Assembly: GCA_014799675.1 (NCBI GenBank)
Contig: JAAVHM010000124.1
Coordinates: 1 to 10,651 of the forward strand
From: Ruminococcus sp.
Lineage (GTDB): Bacteria; Bacillota; Clostridia; Oscillospirales; Ruminococcaceae
DNA: 10,651 nt
Direction: 5' to 3'
The notes under the pieces are model-generated. The model saw only the letters and a program-made list of their open reading frames with translations. It ran no database searches and had not been told where the DNA came from. The position numbers were made by a program, and so were the translations under genes. Below are positions 1-5,819 of this stretch, one piece after another (the first letter of the stretch is position 1; every line of letters starts with the position of its first letter).

Positions 1-2
1 AT

Positions 3-2267
3 GAATTCTGTCTGCTGCTGACGGACACATACGAGGAGGGGTGCAGGAAATATGCTGACAAGCTCCTTAAAAATGTTGAGGAAGTCCTTGCGGACATCGA
101 CGGCTCGGAGTACATAAGAGTTTTCTGCGGATACGCGCTTTTCAGAGGCATTGACCACGATACGGGAAGTATGCTTTCCTCGGTGGATTACGCTGTGTTC
201 GAGGCGAAAAATTCTTCCGCGTCAGCGCCTGTGCAGTTCAACGACGAAAATTATGCCACCAGCGCGTTTGACTTTAAAAAGATACAGGTATTCAACAGCA
301 TTGTTGACCGCAACCTTATTTCATACCATTTCCAGCCTATTGTGGACGCTCACACGGGAGAGATATTCGGCTACGAGGCGCTTATGCGTCCCAAGGAGAT
401 AGACGGAATAAAGCTTTCTCCTCCAGAGGTGCTTAGCTTTGCCGAACAGCAGGGCATGACAGGCAAGATAGAATGGCTTACTATTTCAAATACCGTAAAG
501 TATCTTTCGGAAAATCAGGACTTGTTCAGAGGAAAAAAGCTTTTTGTAAACAGCATACCCAACTGCCTTATAACCGACGAGGAGTACGGCGTTATATTTG
601 ACGAATACGGCGGAATTTTCGACAAGCTCATAATTGAAGTTACCGAGGGCAGTCAGATATCCGACAACACGGTAAATACCCTTTTCGACCGCTACAAGAG
701 CAAGCACGCTCAGCTCGCTTTGGACGATTACGGTTCGGGTTATGCAAACGAGTCCACGCTTTTGACTATAAAGCCCGACTACATAAAGATAGACCGTTCC
801 CTTATCACGGGAATTGACGCCGAAAGCCAGAAGCGTCACCTTGTTGCCAACATGATAAGCTTTGCGAAAAGCCACGGCATAAAGACCCTTGCGGAGGGCG
901 TTGAGACCCGCGGCGAGCTTGACGCTGTAATTACTCTCGGCGTTGACCTCATTCAGGGCTTCTATACCAGCAAGCCGAACGCTATGGTGCTTCTCGATAT
1001 TCCCGAGGAGGTCAAGAGCGAGATATTGGACATCAACATTCAGAACGCGGGCTATACAAGAAAGGCGTGTACTATAGTTTCTTCCGACCCTGTGGACGTT
1101 GTAAAGCTTGCGGTGGAGGGCTACACGGACATTACCGTAAAGTCTCCCGCGGCTTTCCTTACGGGAAATTCCACTCACCCCGTAAACCTGCGTATCATCT
1201 GCGAGGACGGCTACAGCGGAACTATTCGCCTTAAAGATGTAAACATAGACAGCGGTATCCTTGACGCTCCCGTGCTGACTATGGGCAGGAACTGCGAGGT
1301 AATGCTCCGGATAGACGGCGAGAACGTGTTCTCATACGAGGGAATAAGAGTACCCCAGACAAGCCGCTTTATTCTTAGCGGAAGCGGCAGCCTTGACATA
1401 AACGCAACAAACAACAACGGCGTTGTTATCGGCGGAAGCTGTCTGCAAAGCTTCGGCGACATTCTTATCGACATTGAGGGCAAGCTGAACATAAACGGCA
1501 AGGGCGACAGCATTATCGGCATCGGCGGCGGAAACGGCGTTGAGGATTCGAGCATAAGGATTTTCGGCGGCGAGATAACCTCCAGGATAAAAGGTCCGTC
1601 CGTTGTCGGCATAGGCGCGATTTCGGGAACTGTTGCAATAAAGATAAACGGAAATATTCTTACCTTTGAGGGCGGCGGACAAAACCTTGTTGCTATCGGT
1701 TCAAGGAAAGGTACTGCTGATATTGAGTGCAATTCCGATATTACTATAGAATGCTCGGGAGACAACTGCTGCGGAATAGGAACTCTTGAACGGGGCGGCG
1801 GAAATATTGCAATTCTCGGCGGAGACTACGATATAACCGCCCGCGCAAAGAATTCCACAGGCATAGGCGGCATGAACGGAACGGCTGATATCACTGTCAA
1901 TTACGGAAACTTCTTTATCTTCGTTGAGGGCAATACCGCGGTAGGCGTAGGCGACGCATACGGCTCGGAAACGATCACTATTGTAAACGGTATCTTCAAT
2001 ATCCATGCGGCTGCTTCAAAGGAAGTGCCTATAGGCACAAAGGACGGCAGAACTGTTATCCACAGCGGAAACATCACCTCCGACAGCATTGAGGAGATAA
2101 AGGCGTTCAGTCCATACGGCGACAAGCTTGAAAAACGTGTTATAAACACGGAAAAGAGCTTCCGACAGGCTATAATTTTTGGCGGCAGTGAGTACACCTA
2201 TTCCGCCGACCTTGCTCCGGGAAAAGACTTTATTACGGCATATTTGCCCGAAGGTTACGATATGTAG
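3..2267 (+). CDS. GGDEF/EAL c-di-GMP phosphodiesterase with C-terminal beta-solenoid repeats (5' partial)
   Basis: The frame is open to the left edge, so the N-terminus is missing. The ATG at 171 lies inside the domain and is not the start. Counting from the codon at 3, residues 1-70 look like the end of a GGDEF domain (CGYALF, then ML-S-VDYAVFEAKN). The GG[D/E]EF loop itself is outside the window, so cyclase activity cannot be judged. Residues about 93-325 are an EAL domain with the catalytic set intact: EAL (E125), N183, E212/E215 in EVTE, DD at 241-242, K262, E298 in AEGVET and Q318 in QGF. By family knowledge it should hydrolyse c-di-GMP to pGpG in the cytoplasm. After it come about 420 residues outside known EAL architecture, mostly glycine-rich repeats (1410-2090). 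No signal peptide or membrane segment is seen in the visible part. The EAL call is secure; the role of the C-terminal part is unknown. Confidence 0.9.
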   Translation, partial: EFCLLLTDTYEEGCRKYADKLLKNVEEVLADIDGSEYIRVFCGYALFRGIDHDTGSMLSSVDYAVFEAKNSSASAPVQFNDENYATSAFDFKKIQVFNSIVDRNLISYHFQPIVDAHTGEIFGYEALMRPKEIDGIKLSPPEVLSFAEQQGMTGKIEWLTISNTVKYLSENQDLFRGKKLFVNSIPNCLITDEEYGVIFDEYGGIFDKLIIEVTEGSQISDNTVNTLFDRYKSKHAQLALDDYGSGYANESTLLTIKPDYIKIDRSLITGIDAESQKRHLVANMISFAKSHGIKTLAEGVETRGELDAVITLGVDLIQGFYTSKPNAMVLLDIPEEVKSEILDINIQNAGYTRKACTIVSSDPVDVVKLAVEGYTDITVKSPAAFLTGNSTHPVNLRIICEDGYSGTIRLKDVNIDSGILDAPVLTMGRNCEVMLRIDGENVFSYEGIRVPQTSRFILSGSGSLDINATNNNGVVIGGSCLQSFGDILIDIEGKLNINGKGDSIIGIGGGNGVEDSSIRIFGGEITSRIKGPSVVGIGAISGTVAIKINGNILTFEGGGQNLVAIGSRKGTADIECNSDITIECSGDNCCGIGTLERGGGNIAILGGDYDITARAKNSTGIGGMNGTADITVNYGNFFIFVEGNTAVGVGDAYGSETITIVNGIFNIHAAASKEVPIGTKDGRTVIHSGNITSDSIEEIKAFSPYGDKLEKRVINTEKSFRQAIIFGGSEYTYSADLAPGKDFITAYLPEGYDM
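1410..2090 (+). repeat. Coding tandem repeats, about eight units of 24-32 residues (beta-solenoid-like)
   Basis: This is an in-frame protein repeat inside the EAL gene. Each unit has a hydrophobic-Gly-Ile-Gly core, a Gly/Asn turn, a short strand such as ADITV or SIRIF, a GG or NG turn, then another strand. Core examples are GVVIGGS, SIIGIGGG, SVVGIGAIS, NLVAIGSRKG, CCGIGTLERG, STGIGGMNG, AVGVGDAYG and EVPIGTKDG. The spacing and alternating hydrophobic strands suggest a right-handed beta-helix like those in secreted clostridial carbohydrate-binding or adhesin-type proteins. That structural reading is inference from pattern only. The units have diverged at DNA level, so this is an old duplication rather than a recent slippage array. 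Confidence 0.7.
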
Positions 2268-2271
2268 GAAT

Positions 2272-2342
2272 GTAGGGGCGGATTCTATATCCGCCCATTT
2301 ACAGCATAGTGTTACACGGGCGGATATGGAATCCGCCCCTAC
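2272..2342. repeat. Palindromic MITE-like intergenic element, copy 1
   Basis: The arms at 2272-2296 and 2318-2342 (25 nt each, beginning GTAGGGGCGGATTC) are inverted copies matching at 24 of 25 positions. The one mismatch is a G.U pair in RNA, so a transcript would fold into an unbroken 25-bp stem with a 21-nt loop. The element starts 5 nt after the EAL-gene stop and ends 32 nt before the symporter GTG. No T-tract follows, so it is not a classical intrinsic terminator. Copy 2 at the right edge shares the GTAGGGG...CCCCTAC ends, which points to a dispersed non-coding family. It could dampen read-through or protect the 3' end of the upstream mRNA (inference). Confidence 0.85.
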
Positions 2343-2361
2343 GATTTCAAATTACTCTGTT

Positions 2362-2377
2362 AGGAGATGATAAAGTG
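2362..2377 (+). promoter_or_regulatory. Ribosome binding site that fixes the GTG start of the symporter
   Basis: AGGAG at 2362-2366 is followed by 8 nt and GTG at 2375, the only well-placed Shine-Dalgarno/start pair here. It excludes the longer reading from an ATG at 2309. Confidence 0.85.
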
Positions 2378-3799
2378 AGTTTCGGCGAACTGCTTTCCAA
2401 AATCAACGACATAGTGTGGGGTATACCGCTTATAGTCCTTATACTTTCGGCGGGTATTCTTCTTACCGTTAAGACAAAGCTTATTCAGGTGCGGCGGCTG
2501 CCTCTTGCTCTGAAATATCTTTTCCATGAGGAGGAAAGCGACGCAAAGGGCGAGGTATCGGGCTTTGCTTCTCTTTGTACGGCGCTTTCGGCGACTATCG
2601 GAACGGGAAACATTGTCGGCGTTGCCACGGCAATAGGCATACTTGCGGGAGGTCCGGGAGCGCTTTTCTGGATGTGGGTCGCCGCGTTTTTCGGCATGGC
2701 TACAAAATACGCAGAGGGCTTCCTTGCGGTAAAATACCGCACCATTGACAGCGAGGGACACGTACTTGGCGGACCGTTCTACTACATAGAAAACGGCATG
2801 GGTCAGAAATGGAAGTGGCTTGCAAAGCTGTTCGCGTTTTTCGGCGCTTGCGTTGGACTTATGGGAATAGGCACGTTTTCACAGGTAAACGGCATTTCCT
2901 CCGCTGTAACCAACTTTTTCGACCCAAACGGCGAGAACACTATTGAAATTTTCGGAATGGACTACTCCATTGTTACAGTTATCACAGCCTTTGTGCTTGC
3001 GATTTTTGCGGGACTTGTAATAATCGGCGGAATAAAGCGCATAAGCGGCGTTTCACAGATAATCGTGCCGTTTATGGCGGTTTTGTACGTGCTTGCGGTA
3101 ATTGTGCTGCTTGTTACAAATTTCACAAAAATACCTATGGCTTTCGGGGAAATAATCAAGGGCGCGTTCGGCGTAAAGCCAATAGCGGGCGGCGCGGTTG
3201 CTTCCATAATGATTTCCATGCGGAAAGGCGTTGCGAGAGGAATTTTCTCCAACGAGTCGGGACTTGGTTCTGCGCCGATAGCTGCGGCTGCGGCAAGGAC
3301 GAAAGAGCCTGTCCGTCAGGGACTTATCTCAATGACGGGAACTTTTATCGACACTATTGTAATATGCACTATGACGGGACTTTCCATTATAATGATGGGC
3401 TCGTGGCAGGACGAAAGTTTGCAGGGCGTAGAAGTCACAACGGACGCATTCAGCAGGGGATTAAGCTTCTTGCCGAACAAAGCGGCTCCCTTTATTCTGA
3501 TGATATGCCTTGTGTTTTTTGCGTTCACAACAATTTTGGGCTGGAATTACTACGGCGAACGCTGCCTCGAATATCTCAGCGGCAAAAACAAAAAGGCTGT
3601 TATGATCTACCGTGCGCTTTATATTCTTGCCGTGTTTATCGGTCCATATATGACGGTTTCCGCGGTATGGACTATTGCGGACATTTTCAACGGACTTATG
3701 GCGCTGCCGAACCTTGTTGCGCTGTTTGCTTTAAACAAGATAATCGCAAAGGAAACGGAGCATTATTTCCGCAGACTTGAACGCAGGAAGCGTCAATAA
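2375..3799 (+). CDS. Sodium:alanine/glycine symporter, AGCS family
   Basis: This is a 474-residue integral membrane protein of usual AGCS length, importing small neutral amino acids with Na+ (or H+). Visible family motifs are ALSATIGTGNIVGVA (G76 begins GTGN), the GGPGALFWMW helix start, GGPFYYIENGMG, and FSNESGLGSAPIAAAAA (N293). About ten to eleven hydrophobic helices alternate with short loops, ending in a basic tail (RRLERRKR). I chose the GTG at 2375 because AGGAG (2362-2366) sits 8 nt before it. The in-frame ATG at 2309 lies inside the palindromic element and has no ribosome site. The 107-nt gap after the EAL gene is filled by that element and shows no clear promoter, so it may be co-transcribed or use a weak promoter. 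The exact substrate cannot be read from sequence. Confidence 0.93.
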   Translation: MSFGELLSKINDIVWGIPLIVLILSAGILLTVKTKLIQVRRLPLALKYLFHEEESDAKGEVSGFASLCTALSATIGTGNIVGVATAIGILAGGPGALFWMWVAAFFGMATKYAEGFLAVKYRTIDSEGHVLGGPFYYIENGMGQKWKWLAKLFAFFGACVGLMGIGTFSQVNGISSAVTNFFDPNGENTIEIFGMDYSIVTVITAFVLAIFAGLVIIGGIKRISGVSQIIVPFMAVLYVLAVIVLLVTNFTKIPMAFGEIIKGAFGVKPIAGGAVASIMISMRKGVARGIFSNESGLGSAPIAAAAARTKEPVRQGLISMTGTFIDTIVICTMTGLSIIMMGSWQDESLQGVEVTTDAFSRGLSFLPNKAAPFILMICLVFFAFTTILGWNYYGERCLEYLSGKNKKAVMIYRALYILAVFIGPYMTVSAVWTIADIFNGLMALPNLVALFALNKIIAKETEHYFRRLERRKRQ

Positions 3800-3814
3800 A
3801 ATTATACGAAAAAT

Positions 3815-3849
3815 AAAGGGCTTTCGGAGAAATTTCCGAAAGCCCTTTT
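3815..3849. terminator. Intrinsic terminator, probably bidirectional
   Basis: A 14-bp perfect stem (AAAGGGCTTTCGGA at 3815-3828 with its complement at 3835-3848) closes a 6-nt loop and is followed by TTTT on the plus strand. On the minus strand the stem is followed by TTTATTTTT. It lies 15 nt after the symporter stop and 15 nt beyond the stop of the minus-strand small gene, so it likely ends both. Confidence 0.93.
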
Positions 3850-3864
3850 GTATAAGGAAAGAGG

Positions 3865-3984
3865 TTACTGCTTGTCCTGCTTGCTGTTGTCGAGCTTGCC
3901 CTGCTTGCTGTTCTGCTGATTGGTATTCTGCTGATTATTCTTCTGGCTGCTGTTCTGGTTATTATTCTTATTCTGATTGCTCAT
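3865..3984 (-). CDS. Small Asn/Gln-rich protein, 39 residues, function unknown
   Basis: A short minus-strand frame runs from ATG at 3984 to TAA at 3865. Its protein begins MSNQNKNNNQNSSQ and ends SKQDKQ. By count 12 of 39 residues are Asn and 10 are Gln; most of the rest are Lys and Ser, with one Leu and no aromatic residue or Cys. There is no signal peptide or membrane helix, and it should be soluble, basic and disordered. Support for a real gene: an AAAGGATGG ribosome site about 9 nt upstream, a TATAAT-like -10 about 56 nt upstream, and a terminator 15 nt beyond the stop. It is divergent from malQ. I do not recognise a family. Small Q/N-rich proteins of sporulating Firmicutes (for example gamma-type SASPs) have similar composition, but their defining repeats are not seen. 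A chance low-complexity frame remains possible. Confidence 0.65.
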   Translation of the reverse strand: MSNQNKNNNQNSSQKNNQQNTNQQNSKQGKLDNSKQDKQ

Positions 3985-4039
3985 GGTATATTACCATCCT
4001 TTCGATTCTGCGGAAAACTCCGCGCCCTTTTATTGCCTT

Positions 4040-4045
4040 ATTATA
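4040..4045 (-). promoter_or_regulatory. Possible -10 box for the N/Q-rich small gene
   Basis: Reading the minus strand, TATAAT preceded by GGG occurs at 4045-4040, about 56 nt upstream of the ATG. No convincing -35 hexamer lies 16-18 nt further upstream, so this is a weak call resting on the -10 match and position. Confidence 0.35.
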
Positions 4046-4066
4046 CCCAATGTTTGATAATTTTAC

Positions 4067-4095
4067 TTGATAATTTTTCAAATATAGTGTATAAT
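4067..4095 (+). promoter_or_regulatory. Sigma-A type promoter of malQ
   Basis: TTGATA at 4067-4072 and a perfect TATAAT at 4090-4095 are separated by 17 nt. It points to malQ, leaving a leader of about 58 nt before ATG 4161. Leader direct repeats begin at its -10 box. Confidence 0.85.
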
Positions 4096-4133
4096 AAGGT
4101 GTGTACTCATCTAAAAATAAGGTGAGCGTACTC
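4094..4133 (+). promoter_or_regulatory. Direct repeat pair in the malQ promoter/leader, possible operator
   Basis: ATAAGGTGTGTACTC at 4094-4108 and ATAAGGTGAGCGTACTC at 4117-4133 are near-identical apart from a two-base insertion and one substitution. Their starts are 23 nt apart, about two helical turns, and they overlap the expected transcription start. This placement suits a repressor site, but a chance repeat cannot be excluded. Confidence 0.35.
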
Positions 4134-4160
4134 CTATTATTTGCAAAGGAATGATTTAAT

Positions 4161-5690
4161 ATGCACAGCAGTGGAATTTTGTTACACATTTCCAGTTTGT
4201 CGGGAAAATACGGCATCGGCACTCTCGGCGCGAAAGCCCGTGAATTCGTTAAATTTCTTGTTAAAAGCGGTCAGGAATACTGGCAGATACTGCCCATAGG
4301 TCCGACGGGCTTCGGGGACTCTCCATACCAAAGCTATTCGGCATATGCGGGAAACCCTCTCCTTATCGACATTGAGACCCTTATCGACGAGGGACTTATC
4401 GACGAAAACGACCACGACTTGCAGATAATGGAGAAAAAGCATGACTTCACCGACTATGCCCAGCTTTACAGCTTCAAATATATAGTGCTGAAAAAGGCGT
4501 GCGGGAAATTTCTTGAAACGGCGGACGAAACTAAAATAAAAGACTTTGAAAATTTCTGCTCTAAAAACGGCTTCTGGCTGAATGATTACGCCCTGTTCAC
4601 GGCGGTGAAAAACCACTTCAAGGGCGTTATGTGGACGGAGTGGGAGGACGATATCCGTCTCCGCGAGCCTGCGGCGGTAAAGCGTTACTCCGAAATGCTA
4701 TCAAAGGAAGTGCGGTGCATAAAATTTATCCAGTACAAATTCTTTGAGCAGTATTTTGCGCTGAAAAAATACGCAAATTCGCGGGGCATAAAAATTTACG
4801 GCGATATGCCTATCTATGTTTCCATGGACAGCTCCGACATCTGGGCAAGTCCCAAGCTTTTCATGCTTGACAGCGACCGCAAGCCCACAAAGGTCGCAGG
4901 CTGTCCCCCCGACGCTTTTTCTCCCACGGGACAGCTTTGGGGCAACCCTTTGTACGACTGGGACTACATGGAGCGCACGGGTTACAAGTGGTGGATATCC
5001 CGAGTAAAATATTCGGGGAAGCTTTTTGATTTGACGAGGATAGACCATTTCCGCGGCTTTGAAAGTTTTTACGCAATACCATACGGAAACGAGACTGCGG
5101 AGATAGGAGAGTGGCTTCCCGGTCCCTCAACAAAGCTTTTCAAAGCAATAAAGGCGGAGCTTGGAAACGTCCCCCTCGTTGCGGAGGACTTGGGCTTCCT
5201 GACAGACGACGTCCGCAAAATGCTGAAAGCCTGCGGCTATCCCGGAATGTACGTGCTGGAGTTCGCTTTCGGCGGCGAGGACAGCAACTATTTGCCACAC
5301 AACTATGGCAAAAACGGCGTTGTTTATATCGGAACTCACGACAACGACACGGCTATGGGCTGGTATGAAAGCTCCGACAAGGCGACGAAAAAGCGGGCGA
5401 AAAAATATATGGCTCTCACCAAAAAAGAGGGCTTTCACTGGGGCATGATAAGGACGGCTTACTCCAGCGTTGCCGACCTTGCGGTAATTCAGATGCAGGA
5501 TTTCCTCGGTCTCGGCTCGGAAGCAAGAATGAACATTCCCTCCACCATAGGCGGCGGGAACTGGGCTTGGCGGCTTAAAGGCGGGGAGCTTACAGACAGG
5601 CTTGCAAAAAAAATTCTGAAATACACAAAGCGTTATTTCAGAAATCCCGTTCGGAAAAAGCTTAAAGTGAAATTTCCAAATAAAAAATGA
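4161..5690 (+). CDS. malQ: 4-alpha-glucanotransferase (amylomaltase), GH77
   Basis: The 509-residue cytoplasmic enzyme transfers 1,4-alpha-glucan segments between maltodextrins or to glucose, linking maltose/starch use and glycogen turnover. The GH77 core is complete: SPYQSYSAYAGNPLLI near the N-terminus, IYGDMPIYVSMDSSDIW, the VAGCPPDAFSPTGQLWGNPL loop, the nucleophile in LTRIDHFRGF (D295), the acid/base in LVAEDLG (E342) and the transition-state Asp in GTHDNDTAM (D394). These positions fit the family's usual catalytic spacing. Length is typical for a bacterial MalQ without the extra N-terminal module of the enterobacterial form. The start is supported by AAAGGA at 4145-4150, 10 nt before ATG. 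It has its own promoter and terminator with no maltose transport or phosphorylase gene beside it, so it is a single-gene unit here. The C-terminus is strongly basic (KKLKVKFPNKK). Confidence 0.96.
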   Translation: MHSSGILLHISSLSGKYGIGTLGAKAREFVKFLVKSGQEYWQILPIGPTGFGDSPYQSYSAYAGNPLLIDIETLIDEGLIDENDHDLQIMEKKHDFTDYAQLYSFKYIVLKKACGKFLETADETKIKDFENFCSKNGFWLNDYALFTAVKNHFKGVMWTEWEDDIRLREPAAVKRYSEMLSKEVRCIKFIQYKFFEQYFALKKYANSRGIKIYGDMPIYVSMDSSDIWASPKLFMLDSDRKPTKVAGCPPDAFSPTGQLWGNPLYDWDYMERTGYKWWISRVKYSGKLFDLTRIDHFRGFESFYAIPYGNETAEIGEWLPGPSTKLFKAIKAELGNVPLVAEDLGFLTDDVRKMLKACGYPGMYVLEFAFGGEDSNYLPHNYGKNGVVYIGTHDNDTAMGWYESSDKATKKRAKKYMALTKKEGFHWGMIRTAYSSVADLAVIQMQDFLGLGSEARMNIPSTIGGGNWAWRLKGGELTDRLAKKILKYTKRYFRNPVRKKLKVKFPNKK

Positions 5691-5694
5691 TTTG

Positions 5695-5726
5695 AAAAAG
5701 CAGAGAATTAAAAATCTCTGCTTTTA
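5695..5726 (+). terminator. Intrinsic terminator of malQ
   Basis: AAAAGCAGAGA at 5696-5706 pairs with TCTCTGCTTTT at 5715-5725 around an 8-nt A-rich loop, giving an 11-bp stem ending in a T-run. It begins about 5 nt after the stop codon. Confidence 0.88.
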
Positions 5727-5758
5727 CATTTTATTAAAGAAATATTACCAAAAAATCA

Positions 5759-5787
5759 TTGAATGATATGGTGTATTTTTGTATAAT
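5759..5787 (+). promoter_or_regulatory. Sigma-A type promoter of the chemoreceptor gene
   Basis: TTGAAT at 5759-5764 and a perfect TATAAT at 5782-5787 are 17 nt apart, with the start codon 33 nt beyond. The rest of the 129-nt gap holds the malQ terminator and AT-rich DNA. No flagellar sigma-D type motif was seen. Confidence 0.8.
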
Positions 5788-5819
5788 ATAGCTATATTCA
5801 TGAATGGAGATGTTTAAAC

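Noticed and set aside
486..1178. 230-residue minus-strand open frame opposite the EAL domain
   Set aside because: It overlaps conserved catalytic EAL sequence on the other strand, has no supporting start signals, and its product is low in recognisable features.
1410..2090. CRISPR-like or recent tandem DNA repeats in the EAL gene
   Set aside because: The periodicity is in the protein, units vary in length from 24 to 32 residues, and the DNA units are well diverged with no constant repeat/spacer pattern.
2179..2370. 63-residue plus-strand frame across the end of the EAL gene and the palindrome
   Set aside because: It starts inside the EAL gene in another frame and is largely made of the palindromic element; no ribosome site.
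2309..2374. N-terminal extension of the symporter from the ATG at 2309
   Set aside because: The extension encodes the palindromic element, has no ribosome site, and AGGAG at 2362-2366 points to the GTG at 2375.
3777..4070. 97-residue plus-strand Cys-rich frame downstream of the symporter
   Set aside because: It runs through the strong terminator at 3815-3849, and its Cys/Tyr-rich stretch is the antisense shadow of the Asn/Gln codons of the small minus-strand gene.
5727..5819. Flagellar sigma-D type promoter for the chemoreceptor
   Set aside because: No TAAA plus GCCGATAT-like pair was found; the housekeeping-type TTGAAT/TATAAT pair explains the region better.
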